From: DAITMV01 sp046318595
GTDB lineage: Bacteria; Pseudomonadota; Gammaproteobacteria; Burkholderiales; Burkholderiaceae_B
Direction of reading: 5' to 3'
DNA: 19,331 nt
Assembly: GCA_046318595.1 (NCBI GenBank)
Contig: JBKCTV010000072.1
Coordinates: 1-19,331 of the forward strand
Made by a program: the position numbers and the translations under genes. Positions within the stretch are counted from its first letter, which is position 1. Each line of letters begins with the position of its first letter. The notes under the pieces are model-generated. The model saw only the letters and a program-made list of their open reading frames with translations. It was not told where the DNA came from and ran no database searches. Of this stretch, positions 1 through 7,428 are shown piece after piece.

Positions 1-1
1 C

Positions 2-130
2 GAGAACGATGCCAGGTATCTCGAACTGATGCACACCATCGGCAAGCAGCCAGGCGAAATCCGAAATTTCGAAATTCAGGAGATCTTAAGGCTGTCGCGC
101 GAATTGGGAGTCTTGCGGCCGCCTCTCTGA
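2..130 (+). CDS. 3' end of an unrecognised gene (partial)
   Basis: This frame is open from the left edge of the window and ends at TGA 128-130, giving 42 residues. The peptide has a balanced, helix-like composition (for example LELMHTIGKQPGEI, then EIQEILRLSRELGVL). The other two plus frames read poorly: one is very Arg/Ala-rich and one stops early. I do not recognise the family. It is probably the C-terminus of a cytosolic protein whose body lies outside the window. It converges on the minus-strand Cys-rich gene, whose stop codon is about 60 bases away, and no clear terminator is visible between them. Confidence 0.45.
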   Translation, partial: ENDARYLELMHTIGKQPGEIRNFEIQEILRLSRELGVLRPPL

Positions 131-192
131 GCTGAACCATGTTTCGCAACTGAGTCGGGAGTCAGCAGGGTGCGTTTAGAAAAAGACACGCC

Positions 193-546
193 CTAGCGAC
201 CGACAGCAGGCGCTTCATGCTTGCCACAACAATCGCAACAGCATTGCCCCGCTTTGCACATCCCCGGGGTGCCGGACGGCGTCCACTGCACCGAAGGCGG
301 CGGCAGAGCCAACGGATAAGCGTCGTCCGTGAGATTCACCGTTGGGATCGTAGGCGTATCGAGCACCCGGGGGGATGCCTGCGGCATCGTGAATTCCTGA
401 TCGTGCATCCGCCCGGCAGCCGGTCTGTCCGACTCGGGCATTTGCGCCGCCAGCGGCCCTGCCCCGACCAGACAACACACCCAGACGACCATCCGTGTCA
501 TGCTCATCGACCACCGATTTGCTTTTTGCTGCGCGTTGACCTGCAT
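193..546 (-). CDS. Small exported Cys-rich protein, unknown function
   Basis: This is a 117-residue protein. ATG at 546 is chosen because GGAG lies about 7 bases upstream in the minus strand and because it places a signal peptide near the N-terminus: a basic n-region, a hydrophobic core MVVWVCCLVGAGPLAAQ around residues 19-35, and an AxA-like cleavage site before MPESDR. The frame continues upstream to 711 but without such a signal. The mature part, about 80 residues, is polar and Pro-rich and ends in a dense cysteine cluster, CKAGQCCCDCCGKH, with six Cys in 11 residues close to the C-terminus. That cluster could bind a metal or form disulfides in the periplasm. No family is recognised. It is divergent from the HD-GYP gene, with about 160 bases between starts. 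Function is unknown, and coding status rests on the signal peptide and ribosome binding site. Confidence 0.6.
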   Translation of the reverse strand: MQVNAQQKANRWSMSMTRMVVWVCCLVGAGPLAAQMPESDRPAAGRMHDQEFTMPQASPRVLDTPTIPTVNLTDDAYPLALPPPSVQWTPSGTPGMCKAGQCCCDCCGKHEAPAVGR

Positions 547-705
547 GCGATTTCTCCAAAATTTTGACGATGACAGTATTCGCTCATTTTGAGGATACCG
601 CCGATTACCGATTAACCATAAGCTACGCGAATATAGATTGACAGTTAGCCGGTCGTCTTGCATCACGCAAGGCCAAACCGATTCATTCAGCCACGGGCCG
701 AACCC

Positions 706-1851
706 ATGCAAAACACTTTACAACGCTTGAAAATGGGCGACATGACGGTAGGCCAGAACTTGCCCTGGGACGTCTTCGACCCGCATGGTGTTTTGCTGCT
801 CAGCGCTGGCTATACGATCGAAAGCGATTTTCAACTGTATCTGCTCATGAAACGCGGCGCAAGTATTGCCTCGTACCCCCGCTCTCCATCGCAGAGCCCA
901 CCACAGGTCTCCGCAGTGCCTGCAGAAGTTACGGCACCGGCGCTGAACCCCCTACTCGAATGTGAACGCCTCGAAAACCTGCTCGCCCGGGCCTTGCGCT
1001 TCACCGAACCGCAGAACTTCCGGACCCAGATCGACAGCATCGCCCAGCAAGTGCGCGAACTGGCCGAACAGCACTTCGAGGCGGCGTTCGCGGCGCTGTT
1101 ATTTAGCGACGGCAGCCATTATCCGATCGCGCACCATGTGCAAACGGCGCTTGTCGTGGCACGGCTGGCTGGCGACGCGCCAGGGCTGACGCCGCTGGAA
1201 CGGCAAGCGTGCGTACCTGCCGCCTTGACCATGAACATCGGCATGCTGGGTCTGCAGACCATGTTGATGACGCATCACGGCCCGCTGACCGACGCACAAC
1301 GGCAGGCGATCCGCCAGCATCCGCTGACCAGCGTCCAGCGCCTGGAAGCGCTGGGCATCGACGATCAGGATTGGCTGCAAATGGTGCTCGATCATCACGA
1401 AACCCCGACAGGCAGTGGTTATCCGTCCGGCTCGACCACCGTCGGCGCAGGGGCACAGCTGGTTTCGCTGGCCGATGTGTTCTGCGCCAAAATCAGCCAG
1501 CGGCAGTATCGCGCAGGCCTGCCGCCGCCGCACGCCGCACGTCAGATGTTCACTGTCAGTGGCCAGCACGGCCCGGCTTCGCTGACCTCCCTGCTAATCG
1601 CGCATGTCGGTGTGTACCCACCGGGCTGCTGCGTACGCCTGTTCAACGGCGAGGCGGGAATCGTCAGACAGCACGGACAAACGGCCGTCACGCCCGAGGT
1701 AGTCGTCGTGCTCCAGCCCGATGGCTCGGCCTACGAGCAACCGATCATGCGCGACACCGCAGTGGCGGCGTTTACCATCGTCGACGCCATCGAACGGTCG
1801 GTTCTCCCTGCCGACATCGACCTGCTACGCATCTGGTCGACACGATTTTAA
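706..1851 (+). CDS. Degenerate HD-GYP domain protein
   Basis: This is a 381-residue cytosolic signalling protein. ATG 706 is preferred over an in-frame TTG at 658 because the extra residues look non-coding, but neither start has a good ribosome binding site. Residues 1-50 resemble the short N-terminal module that precedes many HD-GYP domains (DVFDPHGVLLLSAGYTI). The HD-GYP region spans about residues 125-300. It keeps HHE at 230-232, GSGYP at 236-240 and LADVF at 255-259. The metal-binding HD dyad, normally in HDIGK, reads MNIGM at 176-180, and the Asp before GSGYP is Thr. Active HD-GYP proteins hydrolyse cyclic di-GMP. Losing the dyad argues that this one is a non-catalytic sensor or scaffold, although a ligand-binding role is possible. 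A good -35-like TTGACA lies at 638-643, but the matching -10 is poor. Confidence 0.85.
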   Translation: MQNTLQRLKMGDMTVGQNLPWDVFDPHGVLLLSAGYTIESDFQLYLLMKRGASIASYPRSPSQSPPQVSAVPAEVTAPALNPLLECERLENLLARALRFTEPQNFRTQIDSIAQQVRELAEQHFEAAFAALLFSDGSHYPIAHHVQTALVVARLAGDAPGLTPLERQACVPAALTMNIGMLGLQTMLMTHHGPLTDAQRQAIRQHPLTSVQRLEALGIDDQDWLQMVLDHHETPTGSGYPSGSTTVGAGAQLVSLADVFCAKISQRQYRAGLPPPHAARQMFTVSGQHGPASLTSLLIAHVGVYPPGCCVRLFNGEAGIVRQHGQTAVTPEVVVVLQPDGSAYEQPIMRDTAVAAFTIVDAIERSVLPADIDLLRIWSTRF

Positions 1852-2053
1852 TTTGTCCGGCCGGCAAGGTATGATCGTCCCGACCAACACACGAAGGACA
1901 GGCGATGAACCAGGACGACAGACAGGCCTGCGGGCGCACTAAGACCGCCTGCGTTCGTTAGATGGTAAAACTCCGCGTCTGCGGGTCGCTGGGCATGACG
2001 CACGATTCTTTTCTGACGAGCAAACAGCAGCTTACGCCTCTGCAAAGGACATC

Positions 2054-2395
2054 ATGATTTTGATCGTCGACGACAACCGCGATGCCGCAGAGGTATTGCA
2101 AGCCATGTTCGCGACTGAAAACCTCAACACCCGGGTAGCGTATAACGGTGCCGGCGCGGTTGCCGCCGCTCAGGAAGAAATGCCCAGGACGATCGTCATG
2201 GACATCGGCATGCCGGGGATGGACGGCTACGAAACGGCGCGCCAGATCCGGGGACTACCCGGCGGCGACCAGCCAACACTAGTGGCCGTTACCGGCTGGG
2301 GACAGGAAGAGGCGCGAAAAAAAAGCGCAGCGGCCGGGTTCGATCATCATTTGGTCAAACCCGTGGATTTCAATCTGCTGAAGAAGTGTTTGTGA
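2054..2395 (+). CDS. Single-domain response regulator (CheY-like receiver)
   Basis: This is a 113-residue stand-alone receiver domain with no output domain. Visible motifs are the acidic pair in ILIVDDN (residues 6-7), the phosphoacceptor Asp50 in IVMDIGMPGMDG, the switch Thr80 in VAVTGWG, and Lys102 in LVKPVD. The combination GYETARQIR and TGWGQEEARKKSAAAGFD resembles receivers found at the ends of hybrid histidine kinases, so it may act as a phosphoacceptor or shuttle for such a kinase encoded elsewhere. The start is supported by AAGGA, spaced about 6 bases from ATG. It follows the HD-GYP gene on the same strand after a gap of 202 bases, so common regulation is possible but not shown. It converges on ssb. 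Confidence 0.9.
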   Translation: MILIVDDNRDAAEVLQAMFATENLNTRVAYNGAGAVAAAQEEMPRTIVMDIGMPGMDGYETARQIRGLPGGDQPTLVAVTGWGQEEARKKSAAAGFDHHLVKPVDFNLLKKCL

Positions 2396-2479
2396 GAGGC
2401 CTACAGTTGGCCGGTGCGACCAGGTTTTGCATTCACCAGGAGAGCCCGGCCCACATCGTCCTAAGCCATAAGATGAGCC

Positions 2480-3016
2480 TTAAAAGGGAATATCGTCGTC
2501 CATATCGGCAATCCCGGCTGGCGCCGCACGACCGCTGGAACCACCCGAGCTGCCGCCCGCCGCCCCGCGCGCTGATCCGCCACGCGAGCCAGCCCCTTGC
2601 GACTCACCGTAGTCAGGGCCATCGTCACCCTGCTGGCCCGAACCATACGAACCACCCCCGCCGCTGCCACTAGCGCCATCGCGACTGCCAAGCAATTGCA
2701 ACTGGTCTACCACGATCTCGGTGGTATAACGCTCCTGGTTGGTTTCCTTGTCCTGCCATTTACGGGTTTTCAGGCGGCCTTCGACATAGATCGACCGGCC
2801 TTTCTTGCAATATTCGCCAACGATTTCCGCCAGCCGACCATAGATGGCCAGACGGTGCCATTCGGTCTCTTCGCGTTTTTCGCCGCTGGCTTTATCCTTC
2901 CAGCTCGACGTCGTGGCGATCGAAATATTGACAACGGCACTGCCGTCAGGCATGTAACGCACTTCCGGGTCACGGCCCAGATTACCGACGAGAATAACCT
3001 TGTTAACTGATGCCAT
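2480..3016 (-). CDS. ssb: Single-stranded DNA-binding protein
   Basis: This is a 178-residue protein. The N-terminal OB-fold (about residues 1-112) begins MASVNKVILVGNLGRDPEVR and contains WHRLAIYGRLAEI and KGRSIYVEGRLKTRKW, all classic bacterial SSB signatures. A Gly/Ser-rich flexible linker (about 113-170) follows, then the acidic tip DDDIPF, which docks partner proteins of replication, repair and recombination. The length equals that of E. coli SSB. ATG 3016 has a strong AGGAG about 8 bases upstream. The protein binds single-stranded DNA as a tetramer. The gene is divergent from uvrA, the arrangement also known in E. coli, where a LexA site controls both. No such site is visible here. Confidence 0.97.
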   Translation of the reverse strand: MASVNKVILVGNLGRDPEVRYMPDGSAVVNISIATTSSWKDKASGEKREETEWHRLAIYGRLAEIVGEYCKKGRSIYVEGRLKTRKWQDKETNQERYTTEIVVDQLQLLGSRDGASGSGGGGSYGSGQQGDDGPDYGESQGAGSRGGSARGAAGGSSGGSSGRAAPAGIADMDDDIPF

Positions 3017-3072
3017 GGCGGCAACTCCTTTGCTGAATTAATATGGTGAGGGTGGTTGATTGAATCGCGATG

Positions 3073-3078
3073 ATTATG
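3073..3078 (-). promoter_or_regulatory. Possible -10 element for ssb
   Basis: In the minus strand this reads CATAAT, five of six matches to TATAAT, about 57 bases upstream of the ssb start. No convincing -35 sits at the proper distance, because that position falls in the GC-rich palindrome at 3099-3131. Such a promoter might therefore depend on an activator or be controlled by a protein bound to the palindrome. This is an inference from sequence matching only. Confidence 0.25.
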
Positions 3079-3098
3079 CCAGGACGCGCCAAAATGAC

Positions 3099-3131
3099 CC
3101 TGGGGTGATACCCCCGGGGATATCACCCAGG
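3099..3131. promoter_or_regulatory. Imperfect palindrome between ssb and uvrA
   Basis: The left arm CCTGGGGTGATA (3099-3110) is complementary to the right arm TATCACCCAGG (3121-3131) except for one bulged G. The ten bases between them, CCCCCGGGGA, are almost self-complementary, so a competing GGGG-tgata-CCCC fold is possible. The element lies between the starts of two divergent repair genes, 83 bases from ssb and 103 from uvrA. It has no T-run and nothing to terminate, so an operator or a regulatory hairpin is more likely than a terminator. It is not a LexA box (CTGT-N8-ACAG). Confidence 0.5.
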
Positions 3132-3196
3132 CCTTGAGCAGGGGCTGTTCAGCGCACCGATCAACCCGATTCGATTCGTTCGAACCCAACATGCTC

Positions 3197-3202
3197 TATA
3201 GT
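3197..3202 (+). promoter_or_regulatory. Possible -10 element for uvrA
   Basis: TATAGT lies 33 bases upstream of the uvrA ATG. A weak -35 candidate, TTCGTT (3175-3180), is 16 bases away. The -10 is embedded in the partly symmetric TGCTCTATAGTAGCA. If it is used, the uvrA leader would be about 25 bases long. The evidence is only motif similarity. Confidence 0.25.
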
Positions 3203-3234
3203 AGCAGGTTGCCTTATCAGAGCATCGACCGACC

Positions 3235-6045
3235 ATGGACGTCATCCGCATTCGCGGCGCCCGCACCCACAACCTGAAAAACGTTTCGCTCGACCTACCG
3301 CGCAACGCGCTGGTAGTCATCACCGGCCTGTCAGGCTCGGGAAAGTCGTCGCTCGCGTTCGACACGCTCTACGCCGAGGGCCAGCGTCGTTACGTCGAAA
3401 GCCTGTCGGCTTACGCCCGGCAATTTCTGCAGCTCATGGAAAAGCCGGATGTCGACCTGATCGAAGGCTTGTCGCCGGCAATCGCCATCGAACAAAAATC
3501 GACCAGCCACAATCCGCGTTCGACGGTCGGCACGGTCACCGAAATCCACGATTATCTACGCTTGCTGTTCGCCCGCGCCGGGACCCCATATTGTCCCGAA
3601 CACGCCGTGCCGCTGCAGGCGCAAACCGTATCGGAAATGGTCGACGCCATTCTGGGCTGGCCGGATGGCACGCGCCTGATGATTCTGGCGCCGGTCATTC
3701 ACCAGCGCAAAGGCGAGCAACACGATCTGATCGACGATCTGCGCGCCCAGGGCTTTGTTCGTATCCGGCTGGGAACGGGCCCCGGCGCGGCGCAACTGCT
3801 GGAACTGGACGCTTTGCCCGCTCTCGACAAACACCATAAACACAGCATCGACGTGGTCATCGATCGCCTGAAAGTCAAACCCGACGCCCAGCAACGGCTG
3901 GCGGAGAGCTTCGAAACCGCACTGCGCATGGCCAGCGGCAAGGCCATCGCGCACGATCTCGACCAGGCGCGCGACACGGTGTTTTCCAGCCGCTTTGCCT
4001 GCCCGGTCTGCGATTACAGCCTGGCAGAGCTCGAACCGCGGCTGTTTTCGTTCAACAACCCGGCAGGCGCCTGCCAGACCTGCGCCGGCCTCGGCGTCCA
4101 GACGTTTTTCGATCCGAAACGGGTCGTAGCGTTTCCGAACCTGAGCATTGCGGGCGGCGCCATCGGCGGCTGGGACAAACGCAACGCCGTGTATTTCGGC
4201 ATGCTGCAAACGCTCGCTACGGCACATGGGTTCGACATGACGACGCCCTGGGAGGAGCTACCGCAGCCCATACAGGACATCGTGCTGTTCGGCTCGACCG
4301 ATGCCGACGGCGCAAAGGCCTTCGAAGGCGTCATTCCGAACCTGACGCGCAAGTTTCACGAAACTGACATGGCAGCGCTGAAAGAAGAGTTATCCAAACT
4401 GCAAGCGGTCCGGGTTTGTCCGGCCTGCCATGGGTCGCGGTTGCGGTCCGAGGCGCGGCATGTTTTCGTGGTGGACAACGCCGAGGAGCAGCGCAGTCTG
4501 CAGCAGATCACCGAACTGCCGATCGACCGGTCGCTGGCGTATTTCGGCGGTTTGCGTTTGCCCGGCGCCCGTGGGCAGGTGGCAGAGCGCATCGTCGCCG
4601 AGGTCCGGGCGCGGCTGCAGTTTCTAAACAATGTGGGGCTCGGTTACCTGACGCTGAACCGCGCGGCCGATACCCTGTCGGGCGGCGAGGCGCAGCGGAT
4701 CCGGCTTGCCAGCCAGATCGGCTCGGGGCTGACCGGCGTCATGTATGTACTCGACGAGCCGTCAATCGGCCTACACCAGCGCGACAACGACCGCCTCATC
4801 GACACCCTCAAACACCTGCGCGACCTCGGCAACTCCGTACTGGTGGTCGAACACGACGAGGACGCGATTCGTGCCGCAGACTATGTCGTCGACATGGGGC
4901 CAGGCGCAGGCGAGCACGGCGGGCAGGTCATCTCGCAAGGCACGCCGGCAGCAGTGGCCGCCGACCCGCAGTCGTTGACGGGTCAATACTTGTCGGGCAC
5001 GCGCTCGATCGCCGTGCCTGCGCAGCGGCGGCCAATCGACGAAAGCCGGCAGATCCGCATCGTTGGCGCTACCGGCAACAACCTGCAGAACGTCGATGCC
5101 GAGATTCCGGTCGGCGTGCTGGTCTGCGTCACCGGAGTGTCGGGTTCGGGCAAATCGACGCTCATCAACGATACGCTTCTGGCAAAAGCGGCGCATGTGC
5201 TGAACCGCGCGCACAGCGAACCGGCGCCGGTTGCCGAGATCGAGGGTCTTGAACTCTTCGACAAGGTTATCGCAGTCGATCAGAGCCCGATCGGCCGTAC
5301 GCCACGCAGCAACCCAGCAACTTATACCGCGATGTTCGCACCGATTCGCGAACTCTTCGCCGGCGTGCCGGCCGCGAAGGAACGCGGTTACGATGCCGGG
5401 CGGTTTTCGTTCAACGTCAAGGGCGGGCGCTGCGAAGCCTGCCAGGGAGACGGGTTGGTCAAAGTGGAAATGCATTTCTTGCCGGACATGTATGTGCCGT
5501 GTGACATCTGTCATGGTAAGCGCTACAACCGCGAAACGCTCGAAATACTCTACAAGAACCACAGTATCGCCGAAGTGCTCGAGCTAACGGTCGAACACGC
5601 GCTGGAGATTTTCGCGGCCGTACCAGCGATCGCGCGCAAACTCAAAACGCTCATCGACGTCGGCTTGGGCTATATCCGGCTCGGTCAGGCGGCCACCACA
5701 CTATCCGGCGGCGAGGCGCAGCGCGTCAAACTATCGCTGGAGCTATCCAAGCGCGACACCGGTCGCACCCTGTACATTCTGGACGAGCCGACCACCGGTC
5801 TGCATTTTCAGGATATTTCGCTTTTGCTGACGGTCATTCAATCACTCGTGAACGCCGGCAACACGGTGGTCATCATCGAGCACAATCTCGACGTCATCAA
5901 AACCGCCGACTGGGTGCTCGACATGGGCCCCGAGGGCGGCGGCGGCGGCGGCCGGCTGATTGCCGTCGGCACGCCGGAAACGATTGCCGCCACGCCCGGC
6001 AGCCACACGGGCCGTTTTCTTGAAAAGGTGCTGAACCATGCCTGA
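3235..6045 (+). CDS. uvrA: Excinuclease ABC subunit A
   Basis: This 936-residue ATPase recognises DNA damage with UvrB in nucleotide excision repair. Its length is close to E. coli UvrA (940). Two ABC modules are visible. Walker A is GLSGSGKSS (31-39) and GVSGSGKST (634-642). The signature LSGGEAQR occurs at about 481 and 823, each followed by a Walker B ending LDEP. Zinc-binding cysteines are at 256/259 and 280/283 (CPVC...CQTC) and at 733/736 and 756/759 (CEAC...CDIC). It appears complete. ATG 3235 gives the canonical N-terminus (MDVIRIRGARTHNLKN), although no good Shine-Dalgarno sequence precedes it. It diverges from ssb, and the next gene overlaps its 3' end by 8 bases, so the two are probably cotranscribed and translationally coupled. 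Confidence 0.98.
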   Translation: MDVIRIRGARTHNLKNVSLDLPRNALVVITGLSGSGKSSLAFDTLYAEGQRRYVESLSAYARQFLQLMEKPDVDLIEGLSPAIAIEQKSTSHNPRSTVGTVTEIHDYLRLLFARAGTPYCPEHAVPLQAQTVSEMVDAILGWPDGTRLMILAPVIHQRKGEQHDLIDDLRAQGFVRIRLGTGPGAAQLLELDALPALDKHHKHSIDVVIDRLKVKPDAQQRLAESFETALRMASGKAIAHDLDQARDTVFSSRFACPVCDYSLAELEPRLFSFNNPAGACQTCAGLGVQTFFDPKRVVAFPNLSIAGGAIGGWDKRNAVYFGMLQTLATAHGFDMTTPWEELPQPIQDIVLFGSTDADGAKAFEGVIPNLTRKFHETDMAALKEELSKLQAVRVCPACHGSRLRSEARHVFVVDNAEEQRSLQQITELPIDRSLAYFGGLRLPGARGQVAERIVAEVRARLQFLNNVGLGYLTLNRAADTLSGGEAQRIRLASQIGSGLTGVMYVLDEPSIGLHQRDNDRLIDTLKHLRDLGNSVLVVEHDEDAIRAADYVVDMGPGAGEHGGQVISQGTPAAVAADPQSLTGQYLSGTRSIAVPAQRRPIDESRQIRIVGATGNNLQNVDAEIPVGVLVCVTGVSGSGKSTLINDTLLAKAAHVLNRAHSEPAPVAEIEGLELFDKVIAVDQSPIGRTPRSNPATYTAMFAPIRELFAGVPAAKERGYDAGRFSFNVKGGRCEACQGDGLVKVEMHFLPDMYVPCDICHGKRYNRETLEILYKNHSIAEVLELTVEHALEIFAAVPAIARKLKTLIDVGLGYIRLGQAATTLSGGEAQRVKLSLELSKRDTGRTLYILDEPTTGLHFQDISLLLTVIQSLVNAGNTVVIIEHNLDVIKTADWVLDMGPEGGGGGGRLIAVGTPETIAATPGSHTGRFLEKVLNHA

Positions 6046-7342
6046 ACCAACGCCCACCATGACCCGGCCGCTGCCGCTGCAACGCCGCTTCGGGCCGTTT
6101 TTTCTGACCCAGGCATTGGGCGCCTTCAACGACAATTTGTTCAAGAACGTGCTGATCTTGCTCGTAACGTTTCATACAGCGCAGTTCACCACGCTCGACC
6201 CGGCGCTGGTCGCCAACTTGGCGGCCGGGCTGTTCATTCTGCCCTTCGTCTTGTTTTCGGCGGGCGCCGGCCGACTGGCCGACCACATGGACAAGGCGCA
6301 CCTGATGCGCATCGTCAAAACCACGGAAATCGGCATCGTCGGCTTGGCGGGTTTCGGTTTATACGATAGCAACTTGACGGTTTTACTGGGGGCACTGTTT
6401 TTGATGGGCACGCATTCGACATTCTTCGGGCCGGTGAAATATGCGTTGCTGCCACAGGTTCTGACACCACGCGAACTGCTTGCCGGCAATGCCTGGCTCG
6501 AAGCCGCCACCTTCATCGTCATCCTGCTCGGCACGTTGGCCGCTGCCGGGCTGGTCGCGCTGACCCGCGGACCCTTGTCCATCGGCGTGGCTTTATTGGG
6601 CGTCGCCCTGCTCGGCTGGGCAGCGAGCTTTGCGATTCCGGCGGCGCCCGCCATGGCCTGCGCCGCCCCACGGGCACAGCTGCGCGATTTTTCACCCTGG
6701 GCCTGGTGGCCGCTGTTGCAGCGGGCTCGCCACCACGACATCGTGTGGACGGCCATGCTCGGCATCAGCTGGTTCTGGCTGGTCGGGTCGGTTTTACTGG
6801 CCCAGCTACCGATTCTGGTCAAGACGGTCGTCGGTGGCGATATGCGAAACGTCAGCACGCTGTTAGCCGTTTTCTCGCTCGGCATCGGCCTGGGCTCGCT
6901 GCTGTGCGTGCGGTTCTCCAGACGCTGTCCGACAACACTGTTACTGCTCATCGGCGGACTTGGCATTTCCGCCTGCTTATTCGACCTATGGTGGGCCTGT
7001 CACCATCTACCCGCGCCCATCGACCAGGTAGGCACCCTGGCATGGACTTGGTTGCAACAGCCGATTTTTCAGCGGATGCTGCTCGACCTGGGCTGCCTGG
7101 GGATAGCCGGCGGCTTGTTTGCCGTGCCGCTGTATACCCAGCTCCAGCGCTGCGCACCACCAGCCGAAACGGCCAGGATGGTGGCAGCAAATAATGTGCT
7201 GAACGCACTGTTCATGGTCTTTGGCGCGGGCGTCGCAGCCGGATCGTTGGCCGCCGGCGCGACGGTCGTGTCTTTGATGCTGGCGCTCAGCGGCGCGAAT
7301 GTGCTGGTGATACTGCTGCTGGGAGTGCGGCTGCACCGTTGA
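6038..7342 (+). CDS. MFS transporter, LplT-like (lysophospholipid carrier family)
   Basis: This is a 434-residue inner-membrane protein with about 12 hydrophobic segments. The N-terminal QALGAFNDNLFKNVLILLV, the MFS motif-A loop GRLADHMDK, and STFFGPVKYALLP...ELLAGNAWLEAATF all match the LplT lysophospholipid flippase group, including the transporter halves of fused transporter/acyltransferase/acyl-ACP synthetase proteins. Here only the transporter is present, and no acyltransferase gene is adjacent. LplT moves lyso-phosphatidylethanolamine inward for re-acylation, and a similar role is inferred. ATG 6038 lies inside the last codons of uvrA (8-base overlap), with AAAGGTG upstream within uvrA. 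The other possibility is an unrelated MFS efflux pump that shares the fold. Confidence 0.82.
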   Translation: MPEPTPTMTRPLPLQRRFGPFFLTQALGAFNDNLFKNVLILLVTFHTAQFTTLDPALVANLAAGLFILPFVLFSAGAGRLADHMDKAHLMRIVKTTEIGIVGLAGFGLYDSNLTVLLGALFLMGTHSTFFGPVKYALLPQVLTPRELLAGNAWLEAATFIVILLGTLAAAGLVALTRGPLSIGVALLGVALLGWAASFAIPAAPAMACAAPRAQLRDFSPWAWWPLLQRARHHDIVWTAMLGISWFWLVGSVLLAQLPILVKTVVGGDMRNVSTLLAVFSLGIGLGSLLCVRFSRRCPTTLLLLIGGLGISACLFDLWWACHHLPAPIDQVGTLAWTWLQQPIFQRMLLDLGCLGIAGGLFAVPLYTQLQRCAPPAETARMVAANNVLNALFMVFGAGVAAGSLAAGATVVSLMLALSGANVLVILLLGVRLHR

Positions 7343-7348
7343 GTTAAT

Positions 7349-7375
7349 TATCGGGCGAGAATTCTTCGACCGATA
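7349..7375. terminator. Hairpin between convergent genes, possible bidirectional terminator
   Basis: The outer arms TATCGG (7349-7354) and CCGATA (7370-7375) pair perfectly, and a short inner stem CGA/TCG flanks a GAATTC core. The element starts 7 bases after the stop of the MFS gene and lies about 54 bases beyond the gltD stop on the other strand. There is no clear T-run on either side, so if it stops transcription it is not a standard intrinsic terminator. Confidence 0.35.
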
Positions 7376-7428
7376 GCGAGGAACAGCGACCGGGGCCCGA
7401 TTCAGACAAAGCAGGCCATGCCAACAAA

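Noticed and set aside
657..671. Inverted repeat CTTGC-ATCAC-GCAAG upstream of the HD-GYP gene.
   Set aside because: Arms of only five bases; such repeats are common by chance and no promoter overlap could be fixed.
1905..1961. An 18-codon open frame (MNQDDRQACGRTK...) with GGACAGGCG upstream, before the response regulator.
   Set aside because: Too short, with no attenuator-like structure or amino-acid run; there is no way to tell it from chance.
3197..3209. TGCTCTATAGTAGCA-like symmetry as a LexA box.
   Set aside because: It does not fit CTGT-N8-ACAG; only the outer four bases are symmetric.
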